In this document: one piece after another, positions 1-6,970 of the stretch
Layout: each line of letters starts with the position of its first letter
Position numbering within the stretch: position 1 is the stretch's first letter
Assembly (NCBI GenBank): GCA_964559865.1
Contig: CAZLJD010000037.1
Coordinates: forward strand, 1 to 10,173
DNA: 10,173 nt
DNA from: JAGHAJ01 sp964559865 [NCBI: uncultured Synergistota bacterium]
Lineage (GTDB): Bacteria > Synergistota > JAGHAJ01
Direction: 5' to 3'
Notes under the pieces: generated by a model
Databases searched by the model: none
Told to the model about the DNA's origin: nothing
What the model saw: only the letters and a program-made list of their open reading frames with translations
Position numbers and translations under genes: made by a program

Positions 1-1716
1 GCTGGAGCAGCAGAAGGGGCGATTGATGCTGCTAATATTTTAAAGCCTGCACTTGCGAGAGGGGAAATCAGGTGCATAGGAGCAACTACTGTTAATGAGT
101 ATAGGAAATATATAGAGAAGGATCCTGCACTGGAGAGGAGATTTACACCTGTGTGGGTAAGAGAGCCCACGGTTGAGGAGACGATATCTATATTGAGAGG
201 TTTGAAGGAGAGGTATGAGGTTCACCATGGTGTCAGGATAAGCGATGATGCGCTTGTGGCTGCTGCTGTTCTTTCTAATAGGTATCTGACGGAAAGATTT
301 TTACCTGATAAGGCTATAGACCTTGTAGATGAAGCTGCATCAAGATTGAAAATGGAGCTGGATAGCATGCCTGTAGAACTTGATGAACTCCAGCGGAAGA
401 TAAGACAGTTGAAGATAGAGAACCAGGTTGCCAAGGATCCTAAGATAGACGAGCAGATAAAGGAGTTAGAAGCAAAGTTTGAAGTGTTGAAAAAGCAGTG
501 GGAAGAAGAGAAAAGGATAATAGATGATATCCAAAAGAAGAAGAGTGAGATAGAACAGTTGAAGTTTGATGCGGAAGTTGCTGAGAGGGAAGCAGACCTT
601 GAGAGAGTGGCTACCATAAGATATGGTGAGATACCGAAGCTTGAGAGGGAGTTGAAAGAGCTTCAAGAGAGACTGAAAGAAGTGCAGAAGGAAAAACCTC
701 TCCTAAGAGAAGAGGTTAGTAGGGAAGACATTGCTCAGGTTATATCGAGTTGGACGGGGATACCGGTTAGCAGGATGTTTGAGACAGAGAGGGAGAAGTT
801 ACTGCATTTGGAAGAGAGACTTCATAAGCGTGTTATTGGTCAGGATGAAGCGGTCTCTGCTATAGCGGATGCTATTAGGAGAGCTAGGGCTGGTATCTCT
901 GATGTTTCGAGACCATTGGGTTCGTTTATATTTATAGGTCCTACTGGTGTGGGTAAAACAGAGCTTGCGAAGGCACTGGCGGAGGCACTGTTTGATACTG
1001 AAAAGGCGATGATAAGAATAGACATGTCGGAATACATGGAAAAATTTTCTGTGTCGAGACTGATAGGGGCACCTCCCGGGTATGTGGGATATGAAGAGGG
1101 TGGGCAGCTGACGGAAGCTGTCAGAAAGAGACCTTACAGTGTTATACTTTTGGACGAGATAGAGAAAGCACATCACGATGTATTCAATATATTGTTACAG
1201 ATCTTGGATGATGGTAGGCTAACAGATTCTCAAGGGCATACGGTAGACTTTAAGAATACTGTGATAATAATGACATCAAATTTGGGGAGTGAATACATAC
1301 AAAGGTGGCAGGAGGAGGGTACAGATTTTGAAACTGTTAAGCGTAGGGTGTTTGATGTACTGAGGACTCATTTTAGGCCGGAGTTCCTCAATAGGATAGA
1401 TGAGATTATTGTCTTCCACCCACTTGATAAGACGCATATGGAGAAGATTATAGAGTTGATGATAGATAATCTTAACAGGCGTTTGGAAGATAAGAGAATA
1501 AGGATAGAGATAGATACCTCCGTGAAAGAATTGCTGCTCAAAGAAGGTTTTGACCCTGTATACGGAGCCAGACCTCTCAGGAGGGCTATACAGAGGAGGA
1601 TAGAGAATCCACTTGCAAAGGCGATACTTTCGGGCAGTGTCTCGTCAGGTCATGTACTCTTGGTTAAGCTCCAGAATGGCGAGCTGGTATTTGAACAGGA
1701 GGAGGAGATAAAGTGA
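1..1716 (+). CDS. clpB: ClpB protein disaggregase, 5'-truncated by the window edge
   Basis: This is an AAA+ chaperone that, with the DnaK system, threads aggregated proteins through its hexameric pore in the cytoplasm. The frame is open from base 1, leaving 571 residues; ClpB is usually about 860, so roughly 290 N-terminal residues, including the first Walker A motif, lie outside the window. Visible here (window residue numbers) are the end of nucleotide-binding domain 1 with its ERRF arginine fingers (45-48), and a long charged coiled-coil middle domain (about 115-240). This full-length coil separates ClpB from ClpA and ClpC. The second domain has Walker A GPTGVGKT (313-320), pore loop GYVGYEEGG (360-368), Walker B VILLDEIE (381-388), sensor-1 Asn427, the arginine finger in FLNR (Arg465) and sensor-2 GAR (Arg524). 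The frame is undamaged. It ends inside the ahcY start codon, so the two genes share a transcript. No heat-shock promoter is visible because the 5' end is missing. Confidence 0.97.
   Translation, partial: AGAAEGAIDAANILKPALARGEIRCIGATTVNEYRKYIEKDPALERRFTPVWVREPTVEETISILRGLKERYEVHHGVRISDDALVAAAVLSNRYLTERFLPDKAIDLVDEAASRLKMELDSMPVELDELQRKIRQLKIENQVAKDPKIDEQIKELEAKFEVLKKQWEEEKRIIDDIQKKKSEIEQLKFDAEVAEREADLERVATIRYGEIPKLERELKELQERLKEVQKEKPLLREEVSREDIAQVISSWTGIPVSRMFETEREKLLHLEERLHKRVIGQDEAVSAIADAIRRARAGISDVSRPLGSFIFIGPTGVGKTELAKALAEALFDTEKAMIRIDMSEYMEKFSVSRLIGAPPGYVGYEEGGQLTEAVRKRPYSVILLDEIEKAHHDVFNILLQILDDGRLTDSQGHTVDFKNTVIIMTSNLGSEYIQRWQEEGTDFETVKRRVFDVLRTHFRPEFLNRIDEIIVFHPLDKTHMEKIIELMIDNLNRRLEDKRIRIEIDTSVKELLLKEGFDPVYGARPLRRAIQRRIENPLAKAILSGSVSSGHVLLVKLQNGELVFEQEEEIK
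1697..1707 (+). promoter_or_regulatory. Ribosome binding site that fixes the ahcY GTG start
   Basis: The run AGGAGGAGGAG near the end of clpB matches the anti-Shine-Dalgarno sequence strongly and lies about 7 nt before the GTG at 1713. It decides the ahcY start, because no ATG is suitably placed and the GTG overlaps the clpB stop as GTGA. It also encodes the Glu-rich C-terminus of ClpB. Confidence 0.8.
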
Positions 1717-2969
1717 AGGAGTATGTGGTTAAGGATTTGAATCTTGCAGATATGGGACTTAAGAAGATCAAATGGGCAGAGAATGACATGCCTGTGCTTC
1801 GTAGCAAGATTGCTGATAGGTTTAGAAAGGAAAAGCCACTTAACGGTGTGAGGATAGCGGCTTGTTTGCATGTGACTACAGAAACGGCAAATCTTATGAT
1901 TACTCTGAAGGAAGGAGGGGCAGATGTAAGGCTTACTGCATCTAACCCGCTGAGTACGCAGGATGATGTTGCAGCTGCATTAGTCAAGTTTTTTGAGATA
2001 CCGACATTTGCTATAAAGGGTGAGGATAAAGATACTTACTATGACAACATAGAAGCAGCACTTTCTTTCAGACCTCAGATCACGATGGATGATGGTGCTG
2101 ACCTCGTCTCCACGCTGCATTCCAAGCATCAGGATATGCTTGGAGATGTAATTGGAGGAACAGAAGAGACTACCACTGGTGTTATAAGACTCAGAGCAAT
2201 GTCAAAGGATGGAGTATTAAGATATCCTATCATTGCTGTGAACGATGCATATACGAAGCATCTATTTGATAACAGGTACGGTACGGGACAAAGTAGCCTT
2301 GATGGTATCATTAGAGCTACCAATAAACTTATTGCAGGTACTACATTTGTTGTAGCAGGATATGGTTGGTGTGGAAGAGGGCTTGCACAGAAGGCAAGGG
2401 GTATGGGGGCGCAGGTCATAGTTACTGAGGTTGATCCCCTCAGGGCGCTTGAGGCACATATGGATGGCTTTAGGGTAATGCCTATGGAAGAAGCAGCAAA
2501 GTTGGGAGATATATTCTGCACACTTACGGGAAATAAGAATGTACTTTCGGAAAGAGATTTTGTGAATATGAAGGACGGTGCTATAGTGAGCAATGCGGGG
2601 CACTTCAACGTGGAGATAGATATAGAAGCGCTTGAAAGGATCAGTGTAGAAAAGAGAGAAGCGAGGCCCATGGTTACCGAGTATAGGCTGAAAGATGGTA
2701 GGAGGATATACCTTCTTGCAGATGGGAGATTAGTTAATCTTTCTGCTGCAGAAGGACATCCTGCATCTGTGATGGATATGAGCTTTGCTAACCAGGCACT
2801 GTCTGCGGAGTATATATTGAAAAATAGACTCTCACCCGATGTCTATACTATCCCTTACGACATAGATGTGGAGATAGCAAGGTTAAAGTTAGAATCGCTT
2901 GGGGTGAGGATAGACGCACTTACAGAAGAACAGGAGCATTATTTGAATTCGTGGAGAGAGGGAACGTGA
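1713..2969 (+). CDS. ahcY: S-adenosylhomocysteinase, thermophile-type short form
   Basis: This cytoplasmic NAD-dependent enzyme reversibly splits S-adenosylhomocysteine into adenosine and homocysteine, clearing the inhibitory by-product of SAM-dependent methylation. The 418-residue product has the family motifs in order: CLHVT with the active-site His53, SNPLSTQDD (78-85), MDDGAD (125-130), TEETTTG (150-156, Glu151), [11 protein letters not shown] (177-187) with catalytic Lys182, Asp186 and Asn187, the NAD-binding loop GYGWCGRG (216-223), and NAGHF (294-298). It lacks the C-terminal extension ending in a DHYRY-like sequence found in mesophilic enzymes and ends in SWREGT, as archaeal and Thermotoga-type enzymes do. 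A GTG start is chosen because of the strong upstream ribosome binding site and because KDLNLADMG is where homologues begin. The gene overlaps the clpB stop by 4 nt. Some archaeal relatives prefer S-inosylhomocysteine; that cannot be excluded here. Confidence 0.96.
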   Translation: MKEYVVKDLNLADMGLKKIKWAENDMPVLRSKIADRFRKEKPLNGVRIAACLHVTTETANLMITLKEGGADVRLTASNPLSTQDDVAAALVKFFEIPTFAIKGEDKDTYYDNIEAALSFRPQITMDDGADLVSTLHSKHQDMLGDVIGGTEETTTGVIRLRAMSKDGVLRYPIIAVNDAYTKHLFDNRYGTGQSSLDGIIRATNKLIAGTTFVVAGYGWCGRGLAQKARGMGAQVIVTEVDPLRALEAHMDGFRVMPMEEAAKLGDIFCTLTGNKNVLSERDFVNMKDGAIVSNAGHFNVEIDIEALERISVEKREARPMVTEYRLKDGRRIYLLADGRLVNLSAAEGHPASVMDMSFANQALSAEYILKNRLSPDVYTIPYDIDVEIARLKLESLGVRIDALTEEQEHYLNSWREGT

Positions 2970-2977
2970 TGTTTGTA

Positions 2978-3001
2978 GGTGGGGCATCACACTGCCCCAC
3001 C
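2978..3001. terminator. GC-rich hairpin in the convergent gap, probable two-way terminator
   Basis: GGTGGGGCA at 2978-2986 is the exact reverse complement of TGCCCCACC at 2993-3001, giving a 9-bp stem with a 6-nt TCACAC loop. It begins 9 nt after the ahcY stop and lies 3 nt past the rlmB stop, filling the 34-bp gap between convergent genes. No T-run follows it on either strand, so it is not a textbook intrinsic terminator. It may act with other factors or protect both 3' ends. Confidence 0.6.
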
Positions 3002-3003
3002 GT

Positions 3004-3717
3004 TCAGAAGTGGTAGTGCTTTGCTATTTCGTAGAGAGCTATACCTGTAGCTACAGAGACATTTAGAGAGTTTACTTTTCCGTATAAGGGGATCCTTACT
3101 ATGTAATTGCACAACTCCAAAAGGGATTTTCTTATACCTTTACCTTCGCTTCCCACAACGATAAGCAAAGGGTGTTTGTAATCTATGTCATCGAATGTAG
3201 AACTTCCGCATGTTTCTATACCTACAATATAAAACCCCATTTCTTTTAGTCTTTTTACTTCTGTAGTGACTTGTTTTACCTGAGAGATATTTAGGTGAGA
3301 TATTGCTCCTGCTGATGCCTTTACGACGGTATTGGTGATTGGGGCACTCTCTTTTGCAGTTAGCATGATGTTCTTTATGCCCATTGCTTCGGCTGTTCTA
3401 AGTATAGCACCAAGGTTCATGGGATCTGCAATTCTGTCGAGAAGGAGTAGTATTTGGGGGTTGTTCTTTAATAGTTCGGGTATACTGAAATATTGGTAGT
3501 CTGATAGCACCGCAACTACACCCTGATGTTTCAGAGAAGATGCATATCTGTTTAACGCCTTGGGTGGTGCAATTTGTATGGATATATTCTTTTCTTTTGC
3601 TAATCGGAGCAGTTGTGATATTTGTCTACCCTTTGCGCTGTTTGATATTATTATTTTCTTTATGCTGGCGTTACTCCTTAATGCCTCTATTACAGGGATT
3701 CTGCCGTATATATTCAT
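3004..3717 (-). CDS. rlmB: RNA 2'-O-ribose methyltransferase, SpoU/TrmH family, RlmB-like
   Basis: The family transfers a methyl group from SAM to a ribose 2'-hydroxyl; RlmB acts on a guanosine in the peptidyl-transferase region of 23S rRNA. The 237-residue protein has an N-terminal substrate-binding domain starting YGRIPVIEAL (4-13), then the trefoil-knot SPOUT domain. Motif 1 spans DRIADPMNLGAILRTAEAMG (94-113) with conserved Asn101 and Arg107. Motif 2 is VVGSEGKGI (187-195). Motif 3 runs from IPLYGKVNSLNVS through YE (209-230) with Asn216 and Asn219. The length is normal for RlmB. Its ATG overlaps the panD stop as ATGA and has no clear ribosome binding site of its own, so translation probably depends on panD. 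It is the last gene of the minus-strand run. The exact RNA target, 23S rRNA or tRNA, cannot be fixed from sequence alone. Confidence 0.9.
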   Translation of the reverse strand: MNIYGRIPVIEALRSNASIKKIIISNSAKGRQISQLLRLAKEKNISIQIAPPKALNRYASSLKHQGVVAVLSDYQYFSIPELLKNNPQILLLLDRIADPMNLGAILRTAEAMGIKNIMLTAKESAPITNTVVKASAGAISHLNISQVKQVTTEVKRLKEMGFYIVGIETCGSSTFDDIDYKHPLLIVVGSEGKGIRKSLLELCNYIVRIPLYGKVNSLNVSVATGIALYEIAKHYHF

Positions 3718-4061
3718 GGTTTTATTGGTCTGTTGTGCTCATCTACCCGAATGATCTTTGGCTTGAATCTCTTTGCTGCTTCTTCCTCCATGATGCCAAA
3801 TGCCATGATTATTACCTTATCCCCTATGGACACTTTTCTCGCAGCAGCACCGTTTAAGCATATTTCCCCCTTGCCTCCGGGTATTATGTATGTGGTGAAT
3901 CTGTTACCGTTATCTATGTCTGCGACAAGGACCTCTTCGTATGGAAGAATTCCTGCTTCTTTTATCAGCTTTTCGTCTATTGTGATGCTTCCTTCGTAGT
4001 TTAGATCCGAGCTGGTGACGGTAGCTCTGTGTATCTTTGAGATAAGTACCTTTCTTAACAT
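3714..4061 (-). CDS. panD: Aspartate 1-decarboxylase, pyruvoyl-dependent
   Basis: PanD decarboxylates L-aspartate to beta-alanine, which PanC joins to pantoate to make pantothenate, the precursor of coenzyme A. The proenzyme cleaves itself at a Gly-Ser bond and turns the serine into a pyruvoyl group. Here YEGS places that bond at Gly24-Ser25, the usual position. Other active-site residues are in the expected places: Lys9, His11, Arg54, Thr57, Tyr58 and the NGAAAR segment (70-75). At 115 residues it is slightly short but complete. The neighbours are dctM upstream (15-nt gap) and rlmB downstream (4-nt overlap). ilvD in the same run supplies 2-oxoisovalerate, which leads to pantoate. No panB or panC is in the window. 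In bacteria such as E. coli maturation needs PanZ; many other PanD enzymes mature alone. Confidence 0.96.
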   Translation of the reverse strand: MLRKVLISKIHRATVTSSDLNYEGSITIDEKLIKEAGILPYEEVLVADIDNGNRFTTYIIPGGKGEICLNGAAARKVSIGDKVIIMAFGIMEEEAAKRFKPKIIRVDEHNRPIKP

Positions 4062-4064
4062 GGC

Positions 4065-4077
4065 TTACATCTCCTTT
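4065..4077 (-). promoter_or_regulatory. panD ribosome binding site joined to a minimal ATG-TAA start-stop
   Basis: On the minus strand AAAGGAG (4077-4071) directly follows, and shares its first base with, the dctM TGA stop. It sits 9 nt before the panD ATG. Immediately after it comes ATGTAA (4070-4065), a start codon followed at once by a stop. The first ATG is probably too close to the binding site to be used, so the panD ATG at 4061 is chosen. It also opens the only family-like frame. Confidence 0.6.
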
Positions 4078-5357
4078 CAGTGAGAGAGTATGAGGTTAGG
4101 GAGGTAAAGTGTTATAGATGGAATATATGTTACTATCAAGAGGACTACTACGAGTGCTAATACCATTGGAAAGATTCTTCTACTTATCTTTTCTAAGGGT
4201 AGTCCAGTTATTGCACTTGCCATGTATATGTTTATTGCTACTGGTGGGGTTGCCATCCCTATTGCAAGGCCTATCACGACCATCAGGCCGAAATGTATCA
4301 GGTTGCCTCCCAGCTTGGTGATGGTTGGAAGGAATATAGGAGTTAGTATTATCAAAGATGAAGCTGTTTCCATGAACATACCTGCTATTAAGATTATAAT
4401 GTCTATTATGAGAAATACCCAGAAGCTACTGTTGCCTACTGCCTGTAGCATTGCGGATGCTATTTTCTCTGGTATCTGATAGAATGCAAGTCCCCAGCCA
4501 AAAACCTTTGCTGTAGCTATTACAAACATTACGAGCGAGGACGTTACTCCTGCAGTCACTACCAGACTATAGAACTTCTTGAGATCCAGCTTCTTGTAAA
4601 CGAAAAATGCGACAAATATAGCGTAGTCTACCGCAATCACGGCAGCCTCAGATGGAGTAAATACTCCAGAAAATATGCCACCCAAGACTATTAACGGTGC
4701 AATTAGACCCCAGAGTGCTCTTATGAATAGTCTTCCTACCGTTTTTATGTCTACCTTTGCCCCTTTTGGGTAATCTTTCTTATAAGCCATTCTCACTGCT
4801 ATGAGAATCAGGGCTAATCCCATGAGTGTTCCTGGTATAAATCCGCCCATGAAGAGCTTTGACACAGACTCTCCTGCTATGACACCATAAAGCACCATCG
4901 GTACACTTGGAGGTATAACTACTCCTATAGTGCCTGCAGATGCTATGAGTGCTGCTGAGAAGTCTACATCGTATTTTCTCTTTTCAAGCTCTGGGATTAG
5001 TGCAGAACCCACGGCTGCAGTGGTTGCTGCCCCAGATCCTGATATTGCTGCAATGAACATTGAAGCTACTATGGATACTATTGACAATCCACCTTTAAGT
5101 CTGCCAAGGGTGGCGTCTGCAAATGCAACTATCTCTTCAGATATTCCACCTCTTGCTAATATGTCACCGACGAGCACGAAGAATGGAACTGCAACGAGTG
5201 CAAATGCGTTGTTACCTGCAAACATGGTTTGTGGAACTATTTCTAATGGAATGCCACTTATTAGAAGGATTATTACAGCTGCCACACCGATGGATACACC
5301 TATTGGAACGCTAATCAGCATGAGTATGAAGAACGAACCGAACAATATCCACCCCAT
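4077..5357 (-). CDS. dctM: TRAP transporter large permease subunit, DctM family
   Basis: This is the ion-coupled channel-forming subunit of a tripartite ATP-independent periplasmic transporter, in the inner membrane, driving uptake of an organic acid brought by the binding protein. The 426-residue protein is hydrophobic throughout, with about 12 membrane segments, and is of normal family length. Family motifs seen are ISGSGAATTAAVGS (105-118), GVVIPPSVPMVLYG (145-158), GVFTPSEAAVIAVDYA (231-246), GMFMETASSLIILTP (326-340) and GMATPPVAINIYMASAI (367-383). The repeated Pro-containing loops are the two inverted-repeat hairpins of the ion-transporter fold. Its ATG shares one base with the dctQ stop (TAATG), so it is translated together with dctQ. 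The dct symbol is a family label; the substrate is not shown by the sequence. Confidence 0.95.
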   Translation of the reverse strand: MGWILFGSFFILMLISVPIGVSIGVAAVIILLISGIPLEIVPQTMFAGNNAFALVAVPFFVLVGDILARGGISEEIVAFADATLGRLKGGLSIVSIVASMFIAAISGSGAATTAAVGSALIPELEKRKYDVDFSAALIASAGTIGVVIPPSVPMVLYGVIAGESVSKLFMGGFIPGTLMGLALILIAVRMAYKKDYPKGAKVDIKTVGRLFIRALWGLIAPLIVLGGIFSGVFTPSEAAVIAVDYAIFVAFFVYKKLDLKKFYSLVVTAGVTSSLVMFVIATAKVFGWGLAFYQIPEKIASAMLQAVGNSSFWVFLIIDIIILIAGMFMETASSLIILTPIFLPTITKLGGNLIHFGLMVVIGLAIGMATPPVAINIYMASAITGLPLEKISRRIFPMVLALVVVLLIVTYIPSITLYLPNLILSH

Positions 5358-5824
5358 TACTTGTTCACCACCTTGATGATCTCTGCGATCAGGTGTATGA
5401 GTATGATTGGAGCTACTATGGGGTAAAGCATATACACATAGCTCATATGGATACCCATAGCAGGAGAGGTTTGGAATCCTTGATCATTTATGAGCGTGAC
5501 ACCATAATAGGCTACTATCCAGAAGAAGATAGCCTGTATGATGTAAGATACGATGGATATCAGTTTTTTTGCCTTTTCTGGTATTATGTTGAGCACGAAT
5601 GTTATGGAGATATGTGCCCCTCTTTTGAAGCCAACGGATGCACCAATCAGAGATGACCATACTAAGAGAAACCTTGATGCCTCTTCAGACCATGATAAGG
5701 CTGTAAAGAAAAACCTAAAGATCACTTGGAGGGTTATAATTATTGCCATTGCTACAATCATAGAAAAAAGAACCATTTCCATGTATTTATTTAATCTGTC
5801 ACTGATTCTCAGCAGTAGCGCCAA
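5357..5824 (-). CDS. dctQ: TRAP transporter small permease subunit, DctQ family
   Basis: This small inner-membrane subunit forms the permease complex with DctM. From the TTG start chosen here it has 155 residues and about four membrane segments (roughly 15-36, 52-66, 88-110 and 128-148). DctQ signatures are the amphipathic SWSEEASRFLLVW (44-56), GFKRGAHI (65-72) and the loop SPAMGIHM. Three in-frame starts compete. An ATG at 5848 has no ribosome binding site and its first base is the edge of a 17-bp hairpin. An ATG at 5830 lies only 2 nt from the GAGG core. The TTG at 5824 sits 8 nt after GAGG in a strong GAGGTGAT site, so I prefer it, without proof. An ATG start would give 163 or 157 residues. 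The last base of its reading frame overlaps the dctM start. Confidence 0.9.
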   Translation of the reverse strand: MALLLRISDRLNKYMEMVLFSMIVAMAIIITLQVIFRFFFTALSWSEEASRFLLVWSSLIGASVGFKRGAHISITFVLNIIPEKAKKLISIVSYIIQAIFFWIVAYYGVTLINDQGFQTSPAMGIHMSYVYMLYPIVAPIILIHLIAEIIKVVNK

Positions 5825-5828
5825 GCAC

Positions 5829-5836
5829 ATCACCTC
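5829..5836 (-). promoter_or_regulatory. Ribosome binding site of dctQ
   Basis: GAGGTGAT on the minus strand matches eight consecutive bases of the consensus complementary to the 16S rRNA tail. Spacing from the GAGG core is 8 nt to TTG at 5824 and only 2 nt to ATG at 5830. It lies 12 nt beyond the intercistronic hairpin and outside it, so it should stay accessible. Confidence 0.65.
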
Positions 5837-5847
5837 TTTTCGATGCA

Positions 5848-5883
5848 TTTGGGGGAAGCTAAATACATTTAGCTTCCCCCAAA
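5848..5883. repeat. 17-bp perfect palindrome between dctP and dctQ
   Basis: Bases 5848-5864 are the exact reverse complement of 5867-5883, leaving only AC between the arms. In RNA this would be a 16-bp stem with a 4-nt loop, containing five consecutive G-C pairs. Read in the operon direction it starts 5 nt after the dctP stop and has no U-run after it, so it should not fully stop transcription; it more likely stabilises the dctP message and lowers dctQM expression. Read on the + strand it is followed by G and six T residues, which is the layout of an intrinsic terminator for antisense transcription. The hairpin is seen directly; its function is inferred from known TRAP operons. Confidence 0.85.
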
Positions 5884-5888
5884 GTTTT

Positions 5889-6887
5889 TTATTCTCTTTC
5901 TGCCATTAGAATAGCCGGTAGAATATCTTTAAATTGTGGACCATACTTGTCATATACTGGTTTTACTGCTTTTCGGAAGGCTGGGATGTCTGGTTTGGAT
6001 ACCTTCATGCCCTTGTCTTTGAGGAATTGCAGCCATTCTTTAGCATGTGATTGATCCCAGTTTCTTTCATACATTGCGGCTTTGTGTGCATCTCTCTTTA
6101 TGATGGCGTGGTACTTTGCAGGTATCTTTGTGTCCCATGCCTTTTTACTTGCCATTATAACCATGGGTGCGTATGCATGCCTTGTGAGCGAGAGATATTT
6201 CTGAGTTTCGTATAGCTTGAAAGCCACCAGCACATTGAGTGGATTTTCCTGTCCGTCAACGGTTCCCTGCTGAAGCGCAGTCAGGACTTCACCCCACGCC
6301 ATTGGTACAGCATTTGCACCAAGTGTCTTGAACGTGTCGACGTATATCTTGTTCTGCATGACTCTTATTTTGAGACCCTTGAGATCCTTTGGTTCTACCA
6401 CGGGCCTCTTGCTGTTTGTGAGGTTTCTGAAACCTCTTTCACCAAACGCGAGTCCCACCCATCCGACTTTGTTCATGTAGCCGAGGAGTTTTTGTCCTAT
6501 CTTTCCGTCCAATATTTTATATGCTTCTTGTGGGGTTCTGAAGAGAAATGGGAGGTCTAATACTCCATAGATGGGCAAGAAGTTGATTATTGGTCCGGTT
6601 GTGATGGTTCCAAGGTCAATAATACCCATTCTCATCCTCTCGAGGATTGTCTTTTCGTCTCCAAGCTGTCTGTTTGGATAGATAGTGATAGTTACTTCCC
6701 CATTGGTGTCTTTCTCCACGAGTTCTTTGAATTTTAAAGCACAAATATGGAACGCGTCTTTCGTGTTAACCACGTGTGCGAGTTTCAAGTTTATGGCTGC
6801 GTTTGCAGTTAGCGTTGCCATACTCAAGAATGCGAAACTAATCACCAATACCCCTATAAATAAAACGCTCAACCATTTTCTTCTCAT
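5889..6887 (-). CDS. dctP: TRAP transporter periplasmic solute-binding protein, DctP family
   Basis: This is the extracytoplasmic receptor that binds an organic acid and delivers it to DctQM. From the start chosen here it has 332 residues. The N-terminus is a signal peptide: RRKW, a hydrophobic stretch, then an ANA/A-type signal-peptidase I site near residues 28-31. The mature part begins INLKLAH. Family marks are YPNRQLGDEKT (70-80), GERGFRNLTN (149-158), GLKIRVMQNK (171-180) with Arg175, the residue that normally salt-bridges the ligand carboxylate, and the segment from PMAWGEV to VDGQENP (195-216). An ATG three codons earlier (6896) touches the ribosome binding site, so the ATG at 6887, 10 nt away, is preferred. 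Upstream is an 83-nt gap to ilvD; downstream is the palindrome before dctQ. The ligand is unknown; Arg175 only argues for a carboxylate. Confidence 0.95.
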   Translation of the reverse strand: MRRKWLSVLFIGVLVISFAFLSMATLTANAAINLKLAHVVNTKDAFHICALKFKELVEKDTNGEVTITIYPNRQLGDEKTILERMRMGIIDLGTITTGPIINFLPIYGVLDLPFLFRTPQEAYKILDGKIGQKLLGYMNKVGWVGLAFGERGFRNLTNSKRPVVEPKDLKGLKIRVMQNKIYVDTFKTLGANAVPMAWGEVLTALQQGTVDGQENPLNVLVAFKLYETQKYLSLTRHAYAPMVIMASKKAWDTKIPAKYHAIIKRDAHKAAMYERNWDQSHAKEWLQFLKDKGMKVSKPDIPAFRKAVKPVYDKYGPQFKDILPAILMAERE

Positions 6888-6896
6888 TGAAGACAT

Positions 6897-6904
6897 CCCT
6901 CCTT
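6897..6904 (-). promoter_or_regulatory. Ribosome binding site of dctP
   Basis: AAGGAGGG on the minus strand is a strong site. The ATG at 6896 follows with no gap, which is too close, while the in-frame ATG at 6887 is 10 nt from the GGAGG core. This supports the shorter signal peptide starting MRRKW. Confidence 0.7.
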
Positions 6905-6970
6905 ATTTTTAGATTTGTTTTTTGAAAGCGTTATTTAGAAACTCTTTGCTATCTACCTCCCTTCTTTGGT
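6905..6970 (-). other. ilvD-dctP gap with an orphan ribosome-binding-like sequence
   Basis: This is the rest of the longest gap in the minus-strand run. Just after the ilvD stop the minus strand carries AAGGGAGGTAG (6963-6953), almost a perfect ribosome binding site, yet no ATG, GTG or TTG follows within the next 20 nt, so it opens no gene I can see. The remainder is A-rich. I see no hairpin with a T-run and no promoter that I would defend, so read-through from ilvD into dctP is the simplest reading. Confidence 0.4.

Noticed and set aside
222-1176. Open frames of up to 131 codons on the minus strand inside clpB
   Set aside because: They are antisense to well-conserved ClpB motifs, have Ser/Phe-rich or unstructured composition and match no family; they are shadows of the real gene.
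2129-2671. A 180-codon minus-strand frame inside ahcY
   Set aside because: It lies antisense to the conserved catalytic and NAD-binding parts of ahcY and shows no recognisable domain.
3540-3999. Plus-strand frames across rlmB and panD
   Set aside because: They are Cys/Leu-rich mirrors of two recognised genes, with no ribosome binding site or family resemblance.
4930-5376. A 148-codon plus-strand frame inside dctM
   Set aside because: It is antisense to TRAP permease membrane segments; its Ala/Ser/Thr/Pro-rich composition is the usual reverse complement of such segments.
5848-5890. The palindrome as a full terminator ending the operon after dctP
   Set aside because: In the operon direction no T-run follows it, and dctQ and dctM, needed with dctP, lie directly downstream. 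The T-run is on the antisense side only.
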